Assembly (NCBI RefSeq): GCF_963666675.1
Contig: NZ_OY762929.1
Location: 1,116,001 to 1,180,000, forward strand
Direction: 5' to 3'
Length of the DNA: 64,000 nt
Origin: an uncultured Desulfobacter sp.
Lineage (GTDB): Bacteria; Desulfobacterota; Desulfobacteria; Desulfobacterales; Desulfobacteraceae
The first letter of the stretch is position 1; each line of letters begins with the position of its first letter. This document shows positions 42,281 through 51,089 of this stretch, one piece after another. Position numbers and translations under genes: made by a program. The notes under the pieces were generated by a model. It had not been told where the DNA came from. It made no database searches and saw only the letters and a list, made by a program, of their open reading frames with translations.

Positions 42281-42433
42281 GGTTTTCCTTAAAAGCAAAA
42301 AAAGCCGGTACAGCCGGCCCTGTATATCAAGATTAATCTTAAATTGAACAGATATAAATATACGAAATTTTAGGGTAATGCAAGCTATTTGTTTTATTCG
42401 TCAGGGCAAACGCACTCAAAAGGAGTTAGGCGT

Positions 42434-42871
42434 ATGGAAATTAAAGTATTAGGCCCGGGATGTGCCAAATGCACTAGGGCCCATGATCAAAATAAACTCT
42501 CCCATATGGCTTGCCTTTTTGACCTTCTTCTTCGTTGCTCCCTTAGGCACATATTTCAATATGCTCCCAAGAGAGCGCCTTGAATAAGGCTCAAAAATTC
42601 GGCGCCATATTTTGGGAGATTTTATTTCGACCCTGGGCCTAAAACAGAAAAGCTGGTCCGGGAAGTGATCCGGGAGACGGGCGTGGACGCAACCGTGGAA
42701 AAAGTGACCGACATGCTGCAGATTGCCTCATACGGGGGGTTCGGCACCCCTTCGGTGATTGTGGACGGAGAGGCCAAATGTGTGGGCAAGGTTCCTAGGA
42801 AAGCTGATATTAAAGCCTGGCTTGTGGGATCGGGTGGGCAATGGTGTACGCGTTTACAGCGTTCAGCTTGA
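42434..42871 (+). pseudogene. Redox-active disulfide (thioredoxin-like) protein gene split by a small element
   Basis: The N-terminal codons (42434-42476) read MEIKVLGPGCAKCT with the CxxC active site. The frame then runs into a 162-bp palindromic element and stops at 42581-42583. Homology resumes at 42642 in KTEKLVREVIRETGVDATVE and ends near KADIKAWL, as in small thioredoxin-like 'redox-active disulfide protein 2'. Removing the element plus one CTA (165 bases) gives a continuous frame reading CAKCTKTEKLVRE. The gene was therefore intact before insertion and is now broken. Confidence 0.85.
42477..42638 (+). mobile_element. Small palindromic MITE-like element, copy 1, with CTA target duplication
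   Basis: 162 bp with terminal inverted repeats GCCCATGATCAAAATAAACT (left) and the complement of GCCCAGGGTCGAAATAAAAT (right). It is flanked by CTA at 42474-42476 and 42639-42641. It has no coding capacity and no transposase, so it must be moved by an enzyme made elsewhere. It is homologous to 6903-7060. Confidence 0.8.
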
Positions 42872-43026
42872 TTGGGTTTTGCAATATCGCGTGCTGTAAA
42901 TCTTGAATTAAGGTGCAGGCGCTCCCCGCTGCAGACGCTACCAGGGGGTGGATGTGGTGTCGGTCAGATGACCGCAGGGGAAGGCCTGCTGCCCTAACGC
43001 AATCGTGAATACAAATTTTTTAAATA

Positions 43027-43057
43027 AAAAATGGTTTCCCGGGCCATAAGGCCCGGG
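43027..43057 (-). terminator. Intrinsic terminator after ftsZ
   Basis: On the - strand CCCGGGCC-ttat-GGCCCGGG, a perfect 8-bp GC stem, is followed by AAACCATTTTTTATTTA. It lies about 25 bases past the ftsZ stop and ends the dcw cluster. The 150 bases between 42872 and 43026 hold nothing I recognise. Confidence 0.75.
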
Positions 43058-43080
43058 TCAGTTATGTTGATGTTTCATTA

Positions 43081-44400
43081 TTAATCGGCTTTACGTCTTA
43101 AAAAAGTGGGGATTTCCAGGTCGTCATTATCATAGTCCGTACCGTAGTCCTGGGTCTGGTTCTCTTCTCCCACCACGCGTTTGTGGCGAACCACACGCAC
43201 CGGTTCATCCCAGTTGGCCATATCCTCTTCCGTGGCGTCCCTTACAACACCTCTGGCAATGCTCTGCCGGGATCCGGCAGGGGCTCCCATGCCCGGTGCG
43301 GTTTGGGCATAGGCCTGGGCCCCGTATGCCCCATAGGTGCCGTTGGCCGCCGTGGTTTGCTGGGGTTGATGCTGTTGTCCGTATGCCTGGGCGGTTTGGG
43401 GGTCAAATCTGCGCATATTTTCGGCAAATGCCGGTTCTTCCATGCCGATACCTGTGGCAATGACGGTGATGCGGATTTCATCCCCGAGCTCTTCGTCAAA
43501 GGTCTGGCCCCAGATGATTTCAGCCTCGTCACCCACTTCCTCATAAATGCGGTCACAGGCTTCGGTCATTTCGTCAAGGGTCAGATCTGAACTTGAGGTG
43601 ATGTTCATCAGTACACCTTTGGCCCCGGATACGGAGATGTCTTCGAGCAGCGGATGGGAAATGGCCCGCTCGGCCGCTTCCGTGGCACGGTTTTCCCCGG
43701 AGGCAATACCAATACCCATTAACGCCTTACCCGCCTTTTGCATGGTGGTTTTTACGTCGGCAAAGTCCAGGTTGACGTGGCCGGGCATCATGATCAGGTC
43801 TGTGATGCCTTTAACGGAGTGGTGCAAAATTTCGTCGGCTTTAATGAACATGTCCTTCATGCGTGCCCCTTTACCGGCAATACCGCGCAGCCGGTCGTTG
43901 GGGATGGTGATCACGGTGTCCGTAATCTCCTGCAGCTTTTCAAGCCCCTCAAGGGCGGCTCTTTCCCGTTTTTTGCCCTCAAAGGAAAAGGGTTTGGAGG
44001 CCACCGCCACGGTGAGAATACCAAGATCCTTGCATATCTCTGCGATGACAGGCGCAGCGCCTGTACCGGTACCGCCGCCGAACCCGGCGGTGATGAATAC
44101 CATGTGACTGTCTGCAAGGGCGTCCCGCAGTTCATCCATGCTTTCCAAAGCCGCATCTCTGCCCACGCTGGGGTCGGCCCCGGCCCCAAGGCCTTCGGTG
44201 AGCTGGACACCCATCTGGATTTTAGATTCCGCCCGGGAATGCTCTAATGCCTGGGCATCCGTGTTGGCCACAATAAATTTGACGCCCTGGAGCTTGGCGT
44301 CGATCATGTTGTTGACCGCGTTGCCGCCGGCGCCGCCGACACCGATGACCTTAATTTTTGCCGTGTTGTTGTTTTCCACATAAGAAAAAGTCATATCCAC
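43081..44400 (-). CDS. ftsZ: Cell-division GTPase FtsZ
   Basis: Tubulin-like GTPase of 439 residues that forms the Z ring. The nucleotide loop is IGVGGAGGNAVNNM, the tubulin signature is FGGGTGTGAAPVIA (about residue 106-119), and the T7 loop is HVNLDFADVKTTM. After the folded part there is a long Gln/Ala/Gly-rich linker (about residues 345-400). The conserved C-terminal peptide EIPTFLRRKAD binds FtsA. It is the last gene of the cluster, 13 bases after ftsA, with a terminator beyond it. Confidence 0.98.
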   Translation of the reverse strand: MDMTFSYVENNNTAKIKVIGVGGAGGNAVNNMIDAKLQGVKFIVANTDAQALEHSRAESKIQMGVQLTEGLGAGADPSVGRDAALESMDELRDALADSHMVFITAGFGGGTGTGAAPVIAEICKDLGILTVAVASKPFSFEGKKRERAALEGLEKLQEITDTVITIPNDRLRGIAGKGARMKDMFIKADEILHHSVKGITDLIMMPGHVNLDFADVKTTMQKAGKALMGIGIASGENRATEAAERAISHPLLEDISVSGAKGVLMNITSSSDLTLDEMTEACDRIYEEVGDEAEIIWGQTFDEELGDEIRITVIATGIGMEEPAFAENMRRFDPQTAQAYGQQHQPQQTTAANGTYGAYGAQAYAQTAPGMGAPAGSRQSIARGVVRDATEEDMANWDEPVRVVRHKRVVGEENQTQDYGTDYDNDDLEIPTFLRRKAD

Positions 44401-44413
44401 CTCCTGTATAGAT

Positions 44414-45640
44414 TTAAATGATATTTTTAAACCATTGTTTCATTTTATTTAGAATTATCTGCAGCCCGCCGGCATCGGACTTGACATCCTGTATCACGCA
44501 GCTTGTTTTTGATCCGAAAATGACAAGACCGACACCTGTGGCGTATGCGGGGTTTTTAACAATGTCCTTAAGCCCGCCGATACGATCGGCTTCACCGATG
44601 CGCACAGGTACATTGAATACGGACTCGGCCATTTCCGCGATACCGTCCATGACAACGCTGCCGCCGGTGAGTATAAATCCGGCGGGAAAACTGTTTTCAA
44701 GGCCGTTGGAAAACAGGGCTTGCTTGAGCAGGGAAAAGATCTCCTCCACCCGGGGTTCCAGGATTTCAGCAAGAATGCCCTTGGGCAGGCGCTTGGGGGC
44801 CCTGCCGCCCACCGCAGGCACCTCAATGACATCATGGGCCTTGACATGCTGGGGGATGCAGGTGCCATGTGTTTTCTTGATCTTTTCGGCTTCGGGCAGG
44901 GGGGTCCGAAGCCCTACGGAAATATCGTTGGTCAGGTTATGGCCGCCCACGGTGAGTTCGTAAATGAATTTGAGATTATTGTCCTTGAACAGGGCAAGGT
45001 CCGTGGTGCCGCCGCCCATATCGGCCAGAATGCAGCCAAGTTCCTTCTCTTCATCGGTGAGCACGGCATAGCCCGATGCCAGGGATTCCAGGGCAATGTC
45101 GCACACCTCAAGCCCTGCCTTGTGACAGCACTTGATAATATTGCGTGCAGCAGATACGGCCCCCGTTATGATGTGGATTTTGGCTTCCAGGCGCACGGCC
45201 GTCATGCCCACGGGATTCTGGATGGAGGTCATTTCATCCACAATGAACTCCTGGGAGATGACATGCAGAATTTCCCTGTCCGGGGGGATGGCAACCGCCT
45301 TGGCCGCATCAATGACCCGCTCCACATCCATGTCGGTGATTTCCCGCCCCTTGATGGCAATGATGCCGTGGCTGTTGAATCCCTTGATGTGATTGCCTGC
45401 AATCCCCACGTACACCGAAGAAATATTGCAGTCGGCCATGAGTTCGGCTTCCTCCACAGCTTTTTTAATGGAATCCACCGTGGACTCAATGTTGACCACG
45501 GATCCCTTGCGAAGCCCTGTGGAGGGGTGAGAGCCCACACCGATGATGTTGATCTCATCATCAAGCATCTCACCGACGACTGCGCAGATTTTGGTGGTAC
45601 CGATGTCAAGTCCCACCAGTAGTTTTTCGTTCCCCTGCAA
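44414..45640 (-). CDS. ftsA: Cell-division protein FtsA
   Basis: Actin-like ATPase of 408 residues that tethers FtsZ to the membrane. Visible: LLVGLDIGTTKICAVVGEM (phosphate 1), the FtsA-specific 1C domain, ILADMGGGTTDLALFKD (phosphate 2), ILTGGSVVMDGIAEMA (adenosine motif) and the C-terminal amphipathic tail KMKQWFKNII. It starts one base after the ftsQ stop. The gene order Q-A-Z is canonical. Confidence 0.97.
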   Translation of the reverse strand: MQGNEKLLVGLDIGTTKICAVVGEMLDDEINIIGVGSHPSTGLRKGSVVNIESTVDSIKKAVEEAELMADCNISSVYVGIAGNHIKGFNSHGIIAIKGREITDMDVERVIDAAKAVAIPPDREILHVISQEFIVDEMTSIQNPVGMTAVRLEAKIHIITGAVSAARNIIKCCHKAGLEVCDIALESLASGYAVLTDEEKELGCILADMGGGTTDLALFKDNNLKFIYELTVGGHNLTNDISVGLRTPLPEAEKIKKTHGTCIPQHVKAHDVIEVPAVGGRAPKRLPKGILAEILEPRVEEIFSLLKQALFSNGLENSFPAGFILTGGSVVMDGIAEMAESVFNVPVRIGEADRIGGLKDIVKNPAYATGVGLVIFGSKTSCVIQDVKSDAGGLQIILNKMKQWFKNII

Positions 45641-45641
45641 G

Positions 45642-46541
45642 TTAAACCCCCTTTTCTATTGCATTTTGGGCAGCATCTTCAGTTGAGACAAATACCTTTT
45701 CCAGGCTATAAAGATCTATGGCGGATATTTTTTTATCCGGATAGTTGATCTTCATATAGCGTTGAATCTGCCTGGCCCTTGCAAGTTTTTTTTCAAATTC
45801 GTCAAACCCAAGTTTTACCGGAATCATTGCCTTGTCTTCAGATTCCGTGTCGGCTGAATTGTTTGTGAACCCCGTATCAGGATATGTGTTTAATATATTG
45901 ATGAGTATGCCTGTGTTTTCGTCTCCCAAAATGGTCTGAATTTGACCGATGCCCTTGATCCGCAGGATTTCCATCACGGCGTTGAACAGATCCCCTTCAA
46001 ACAGGTAGGTGCTGTTGGATAAGCTTAAATCCATTCCGGAGATGACCGGCAGTGACGTTAGCTTATCCTTCTCGGGTTCATACTCCTTAAACGGGGCACC
46101 CTGGGCGTTGATAACGATGTCTGCCAGGTTTTCAATGGTCACGATGGCCAGGGGTTCCTGCTCTTCAATTTTAATTGAAACGGTGGAGCACAGCTCTCGT
46201 TTTACCAAGGCCGTGCGCACCCATGGATGGGCCTTCAACTCTTTTTCCAGCAGTTCCGGCTGGAGTTCAAAAATATTGCCCGGGCGGTCCAGTCCTGTCC
46301 GGGCAAGGACCTCGTCTCTTGTGACCCGGTCAAGGCCGTCGATCATAATGGTTTTAACATCAAATAGGGGGCTTTGGAGAACCGCATCGTGGGTGTAGAT
46401 GCAACCAAAGCTCATTGCACCCACGAAAAGAAAAAGAAAAAGTTTCCCCCAAATGGCTTTACCGCCGAAAAAAGTGTTAAATTTCCAGGTTTTCTTACCC
46501 TGCACCTTGTACCTGTTTTGAGTCATTTTCTTAGTCGCCAA
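45642..46541 (-). CDS. ftsQ: Cell-division protein FtsQ/DivIB
   Basis: Bitopic membrane protein of 299 residues that links early and late divisome parts. It has a basic cytoplasmic N-terminus, one transmembrane helix (GKLFLFLFVGAMSFGCIY) and a POTRA domain (LFDVKTIMIDGLDRVTRDEV with NIFELQPELLEKELKAHPWV), then the beta domain. The TTG at 46541 has a GAGG site nine bases upstream and overlaps murB by 11 bases. An ATG at 46526, after the murB stop, lacks a good site. I prefer the TTG but the choice is open. Confidence 0.92.
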   Translation of the reverse strand: MATKKMTQNRYKVQGKKTWKFNTFFGGKAIWGKLFLFLFVGAMSFGCIYTHDAVLQSPLFDVKTIMIDGLDRVTRDEVLARTGLDRPGNIFELQPELLEKELKAHPWVRTALVKRELCSTVSIKIEEQEPLAIVTIENLADIVINAQGAPFKEYEPEKDKLTSLPVISGMDLSLSNSTYLFEGDLFNAVMEILRIKGIGQIQTILGDENTGILINILNTYPDTGFTNNSADTESEDKAMIPVKLGFDEFEKKLARARQIQRYMKINYPDKKISAIDLYSLEKVFVSTEDAAQNAIEKGV

Positions 46542-47454
46542 TGGTTTTTACCTCTTCTTTAAGGTTAATCCCGAATTCCTCGTATACGCTTTTCCTCACC
46601 TGGGCTGCCAGGTTCAGGATGTCGCTTGCGCGGGCGTTGCCGTGGTTGACAATGAAATTGGCGTGCAGATCAGATACCATGGCCCCGTTGTATTGGGCGC
46701 GTTTCATGCCGGCCTGCTCAATGAGAAAGCCTGCCGGTTTGTCGCCCGGGGGGTTTTTGAAAAAACACCCGGCAGATGCCTGGGACACCGGCTGGGTGGA
46801 TTGCTTTGTTTTAAGGTTACGGTTAAATTCATCTTTGATGGTGTCGGCATCCGCCCGGGTCAGCCCAAACCGGACCTTGAGTACAATACTGTTTTCAAGG
46901 GCAAGTTTTCGGTAGGAAAACGCTAACACGTCTGCCGGCAACACCATCGTTTCCAGGGTGGCAAGGTCCAGGACCTCAATCTCTGTGACCACCCGGCTCA
47001 TGTCGCTGCCAAAGGCCCCAGCGTTCATCATGACTGCTCCGCCGATGGTGCCCGGGATTCCGGCGGCCCATTCAAGGCCGGCCAGTCCCGCGTCCGCCGC
47101 ATATCTGCCCAGGCGGTTGAGGGATTCTCCGGCAAGTGCCGTTAAATAGATCGGGTTCTTTTTATCGCCGCCTGTGGTCACCTCAATTTTTTGTTTCAGC
47201 CGGGTCAAAATGATCACGAGCCCCCGGATGCCTTTGTCCGAAACGAGTATATTGGTGCCGCCGCCGATAATGGTCATCGGCAGCTGTGCCTCGTGTGCAG
47301 TTTTAACGACGCCGATCACCTGCTCTATGGAATCGGGTTGTACCAGAAGATCCGCCGGGCCGCCCACCCGGAGACTGGTGTACCGGTCCATGGCCTTTTG
47401 GGTTTCTATCCCAAAAGAAGCGAACATCTCTTTTATGTGATCGCTTACAACCAT
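46531..47454 (-). CDS. murB: UDP-N-acetylenolpyruvoylglucosamine reductase
   Basis: FAD enzyme of 307 residues that reduces UDP-GlcNAc-enolpyruvate to UDP-MurNAc. The FAD-binding motifs are present: YTSLRVGGPADLLVQP, IIGGGTNILVSDKGIRGLVI, GLEWAAGIPGTIGGAVMMNAGAFG and the catalytic Ser region QASAGCFFKNPPGD (type II MurB-like lacking the inserted loop). It lies between murC (3-base gap) and ftsQ (overlap), as in many clusters that carry murB inside dcw. Confidence 0.96.
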   Translation of the reverse strand: MVVSDHIKEMFASFGIETQKAMDRYTSLRVGGPADLLVQPDSIEQVIGVVKTAHEAQLPMTIIGGGTNILVSDKGIRGLVIILTRLKQKIEVTTGGDKKNPIYLTALAGESLNRLGRYAADAGLAGLEWAAGIPGTIGGAVMMNAGAFGSDMSRVVTEIEVLDLATLETMVLPADVLAFSYRKLALENSIVLKVRFGLTRADADTIKDEFNRNLKTKQSTQPVSQASAGCFFKNPPGDKPAGFLIEQAGMKRAQYNGAMVSDLHANFIVNHGNARASDILNLAAQVRKSVYEEFGINLKEEVKTIGD

Positions 47455-47457
47455 GGT

Positions 47458-48825
47458 TTACAAAATCTCCACCAGTTTTTCGCCAAGGGTGTATACATCG
47501 CCGGCTCCCAAGGTCAGCACCATATCCCCCGGCTTTGCTTTATGGGTGATGATGGATAAGGCCTGGGTGAAATCCGGGGCAAAGCAGGCATCCTTGTGCC
47601 CATGGGCCTTTATGCCGTCCACCAGTTTTTCCGAATCCACATCTTCAATGGGGACTTCGGACGCCGCATAGATGGGCAGCACCATGAGCACGTCGGACTG
47701 GTAAAAGGAGCGGGTGAAGTCCTGGAACAAGGCCTGGGTTCTGGTGTATCTGTGGGGCTGGAATACCACAATCAGCCGTTTGTCCGGATAGCTGTCCCGG
47801 ACCGCCGTCAAGGTCGCTTGGATCTCGGTGGGGTGATGGCCGTAATCATCCATCACCATAATGCCCTTGGCCTCTCCCTTGATCTCCAGGCGGCGTTTGA
47901 CGCCTTTGATCTTTTCCAGTGCCTTTTTAATGGTGTCAAAGGGGATGTTCAGCTCCAGGCCCGTGGCAATGCCGGCCATGGCATTGAGGATATTGTGCCG
48001 CCCCCCGATGTTTAACAGAATATGGCCCAGGTCCTGGTCGCCCTTGAATACGTTGAACAAAGATTTTCCGTGTTCAAACCGGATGTGCCGTGCCTGGAGT
48101 TCCGACTGGGCCGTCATGCCGTAGGTGATATGCCGGACCGTGATCCTGGGCAGAATATCCTGGATATGTGGGTTGTCCAGGCAGAGGATGGCCAGGCCGT
48201 AAAAGGGTACGGAGTTGATGAATTGGACAAATTTATCTTTGATGTCGTCAATGTCTTTGTAAAAATCCAGATGCTCCAGGTCAATATTGGTCACGGCGGC
48301 AATGGATGGGGCGTATTTGAGAAATGAGCCGTCGCTTTCATCTGCTTCGGCCACAATAAATTCACCGGACCCGTGCAGGGCATTGGTGTCCAGCCCCTGG
48401 AGGAGACCGCCGATGATCACCGTGGGATCAAGCCCTGCGGTGTTGAGTATCTGGGAGATCATGGCGGTGGTGGAGGTTTTGCCATGGGCACCTGCCACGG
48501 CAATGGCGTATTTGATGCGCATCAGTTCGGCCAGCATTTCAGCCCTGGGAATGATGGGACACCCCAGTTCCCTGGCCCGGATCACTTCCGGGTTCTGGGC
48601 GGAAATGGCCGAAGAGGTGACCACCACATTGACATCTGTGAGGTTCTCCTTGGCATGACCTTTATAAATGGTTGCTCCTTTTTCCTTAAGCCGGTCGGTG
48701 ATGTGGGAGAGTTTGAGATCGGAACCCGATATGGTGTAGCCAAGGTTCACCAACAGTTCGGCAATGCCGCTCATGCCGATGCCGCCGATGCCTACAAAGT
48801 GTATGTGATAATCATGCTGGTACAT
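47458..48825 (-). CDS. murC: UDP-N-acetylmuramate--L-alanine ligase
   Basis: Adds L-Ala to UDP-MurNAc. The Met at 48825 is chosen because GAAGGAAAG lies six bases upstream; an in-frame Met at 48846 is further inside murG. The 455-residue protein shows the N-terminal Rossmann FVGIGGIGMSGIAELL, the ATP loop GAHGKTSTTAMI (about residue 110), EADESDGSFL, NIDLEHLDFY and DDYGHHPTEI. It overlaps the end of murG by 14 bases. Confidence 0.97.
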   Translation of the reverse strand: MYQHDYHIHFVGIGGIGMSGIAELLVNLGYTISGSDLKLSHITDRLKEKGATIYKGHAKENLTDVNVVVTSSAISAQNPEVIRARELGCPIIPRAEMLAELMRIKYAIAVAGAHGKTSTTAMISQILNTAGLDPTVIIGGLLQGLDTNALHGSGEFIVAEADESDGSFLKYAPSIAAVTNIDLEHLDFYKDIDDIKDKFVQFINSVPFYGLAILCLDNPHIQDILPRITVRHITYGMTAQSELQARHIRFEHGKSLFNVFKGDQDLGHILLNIGGRHNILNAMAGIATGLELNIPFDTIKKALEKIKGVKRRLEIKGEAKGIMVMDDYGHHPTEIQATLTAVRDSYPDKRLIVVFQPHRYTRTQALFQDFTRSFYQSDVLMVLPIYAASEVPIEDVDSEKLVDGIKAHGHKDACFAPDFTQALSIITHKAKPGDMVLTLGAGDVYTLGEKLVEIL

Positions 48826-49948
48826 TTTCTTTCCTTCTTGAAACATCCGCCCCTAAAATTTGATCGGCAATGAGGTCTGCGCCGTGGGGCATGGCAAGCG
48901 TCTTCATGGTGTCTGCCATTTGGGATCTTTTTTGTGTGTTGTTGCGCAGGTCCTCAATGGCTGCCGATAACGTTTGCCCTGTCAGGGATTTGTCCGCAAT
49001 CATGATCGCGGCACCCTGGTCGGCTAAAAATTTTGCGTTTGCGGTCTGGTGGTCGTCCGCCGCATGGGGGTAGGGCACCAGGATGGCGGGTTTGCCTTTG
49101 ATGCACAGTTCGGACACCGTACCTGCGCCTGCCCGGCCGATGACCAGGTCGGCCCGGTCCTGGATGGCCGGCATATCGTAGAAAAAAGCGGCGGCTTTGT
49201 GCCGGACATTGCGATCTTCATAAAAACTTTGGATTTGAGCCTCGGCATTTTTCCCGGTCTGGTGGATGATGAACAGTGAATTCGTATCTTCCATCATGGT
49301 AACGGCTTGGGTGAAGGCCTTGTTAATGGAGGCCGCACCCTGGCTGCCGCCGGTGACAAGCACAAGAAAATCGTCGGGGTTTATCCGCTCCAGAACGCTC
49401 TCTTCCGTGGTTTGGTTTTCCGGCTGGGTGCCCAAAGGACGGCGAACCGGGTTGCCCACTAAAAAGGTGGTGTCGTTTTCCGGCATGCCCTTGGTCTCTT
49501 TAAAGGAGATAAACCGGGTCCGGGCGATTTTGCTTAGCATGCGGTTGGTCATGCCCGGAAATGCGTTCTGTTCATGGATGGCCGTCTGCCTGAAAAGGAT
49601 ACGTCCGGCCAGCACCAGGGCAAAGGATGAAAATCCGCCCACGCCTAAAATGAAATCCGCCCTGAACATAATAATGATCATCAGTGCCTGGAGCAGGCTG
49701 ATGCCCACAAGGGACGCGGACCAGGCCTTGGCAAATATGTTTTTCCCTTTTATGGGCCGGGAGATGATTGAGCGATGCTCAAACCCGTACCGGGCAAGGG
49801 TATCTGTTTCAAAGGGTGCATCGGTGCCCACAAACAAAATTTTTGTGGACGGATCTTTTTCCACCAGGGCCTGGGCCACGGCAATGCCCGGGAACAGATG
49901 TCCCCCTGTTTTTCCGCCGGCAATGATGACGCGTTTATTTTTTTGCAT
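48812..49948 (-). CDS. murG: UDP-GlcNAc:undecaprenyl-PP-MurNAc-pentapeptide transferase
   Basis: GT28 enzyme of 378 residues that makes lipid II from lipid I at the inner face of the membrane. It shows the donor loop IAGGKTGGHLFPGIAVAQAL, FSSFALVLAG with HEQNAFPGMTNRML (acceptor side), LVTGGSQGAASINKAF and the UDP-site IGRAGAGTVSELCIKGKPAI then VPYPHAADDHQ. It overlaps ftsW by 14 bases and murC by 14 bases, so the three are tightly coupled. Confidence 0.97.
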   Translation of the reverse strand: MQKNKRVIIAGGKTGGHLFPGIAVAQALVEKDPSTKILFVGTDAPFETDTLARYGFEHRSIISRPIKGKNIFAKAWSASLVGISLLQALMIIIMFRADFILGVGGFSSFALVLAGRILFRQTAIHEQNAFPGMTNRMLSKIARTRFISFKETKGMPENDTTFLVGNPVRRPLGTQPENQTTEESVLERINPDDFLVLVTGGSQGAASINKAFTQAVTMMEDTNSLFIIHQTGKNAEAQIQSFYEDRNVRHKAAAFFYDMPAIQDRADLVIGRAGAGTVSELCIKGKPAILVPYPHAADDHQTANAKFLADQGAAIMIADKSLTGQTLSAAIEDLRNNTQKRSQMADTMKTLAMPHGADLIADQILGADVSRRKENVPA

Positions 49949-51089
49949 GATTTGCCGACGCTCCTATGTTCATTAAAATACCCATGGCTGCCATATTGAT
50001 GATCAGTGATGTCCCGCCGTAGGAAATAAAGGGCAGGGTGAGGCCTTTGGTGGGCAGCACGCCCAGGGTCACGCCCGTATTGATGATGACCTGAAGTCCT
50101 AAGTAGAGGGTGATGCCCGTGGCGGTGACGGCCCCGAAAAAGGTGTCTGCCTGCCGGGCAATGCGGGTGCCGGTGTGCAGGATCAGCCCGTAAAGCACCA
50201 GGATAGCTGTGACCCCGATAAGACCGAGCTCTTCACCGATGATGGAAAAAATAAAATCGGTATGGGGCTCGGGCAGAAAGTGCATTTTCTGCATGGAAAG
50301 TCCCACACCTTTGCCGAAAAGTCCGCCCGATCCAAAGGCTTTCAACGAGTTCGTGAGCTGAAATCCGATCCCTAGAGGATCTTCCCAGGGGTTTAAAAAG
50401 GCCATGATCCGTTCGAGCCGGTAGCTGACCTTAAAAACCAGAAAGTATGCCGTCACAGGAATGATCACCGGTAATGGACTGAGCAGATAAAGCAAAGGAA
50501 CGCCCGCGGTGAACATCATCCCCCAGCAGATCATACCCAGCACCACGATGGTACCGAAATCAGGCTGGCACAGGATGAGCGCGGCCATAAGGCCGAACAC
50601 CGCGGCATGGGGGACAACGCCAATGGAAAATTCCTTGAGTTTTCCGATCTCCTGTTTTTTGGACAGGGAGTAGGCCATGAAAAGGATCATGGCAAGCTTG
50701 GCAAATTCAGCCGGTTGAAATGCAAACGGTCCCACATCAAGCCAACGCCGGGCATTGTTGGCCTTGATGCCCAACGACGGGATCAAAACGGCCACCAGAA
50801 GGCCGATGGCCGCAAGTAAAATGATATAGGCCATGCTTTTGTATAGTTTGTACGGCAACGAGGCGGTGACATACATGATGCCAAGGCTGGTAAATAAAAA
50901 TATGGACTGGCGTTTCAGGTAGTAAAACAGGGTATTATGCTCATCCATGGCGATGCTGCAGGAGGCGGAATAGACCATGACCAGGCCGATGCAGGTAAGA
51001 ATCAGTACCGGAAACAGAATGGTTTTTTCCCTGAAAAAGGGGTGGAGACGACCGGGAAGATATTTACCTGGGGGCATCGTGTCAGCCAT
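49935..51089 (-). CDS. ftsW: Lipid II polymerase / division protein FtsW
   Basis: SEDS-family peptidoglycan glycosyltransferase of the divisome, 384 residues with about ten membrane helices. The Met at 51089 is chosen because GGAGG lies five bases upstream; in-frame Met codons further up lie inside murD. Family features are VYSASCSIAMDEHNTLFYYLKRQ, RRWLDVGPFAFQPAEFAKLA (with the catalytic-type Asp region) and LPEPHTDFIFSIIGEELG, then LPFISYGGTSLIINMAAMG. It works with the FtsI encoded upstream. Confidence 0.96.
   Translation of the reverse strand: MADTMPPGKYLPGRLHPFFREKTILFPVLILTCIGLVMVYSASCSIAMDEHNTLFYYLKRQSIFLFTSLGIMYVTASLPYKLYKSMAYIILLAAIGLLVAVLIPSLGIKANNARRWLDVGPFAFQPAEFAKLAMILFMAYSLSKKQEIGKLKEFSIGVVPHAAVFGLMAALILCQPDFGTIVVLGMICWGMMFTAGVPLLYLLSPLPVIIPVTAYFLVFKVSYRLERIMAFLNPWEDPLGIGFQLTNSLKAFGSGGLFGKGVGLSMQKMHFLPEPHTDFIFSIIGEELGLIGVTAILVLYGLILHTGTRIARQADTFFGAVTATGITLYLGLQVIINTGVTLGVLPTKGLTLPFISYGGTSLIINMAAMGILMNIGASANHAKK

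Noticed and set aside
44720..45622. 300-codon + strand frame opposite ftsA
   Set aside because: Antisense shadow of a clear FtsA with all actin-fold motifs; composition is low in acidic residues and has no domain.
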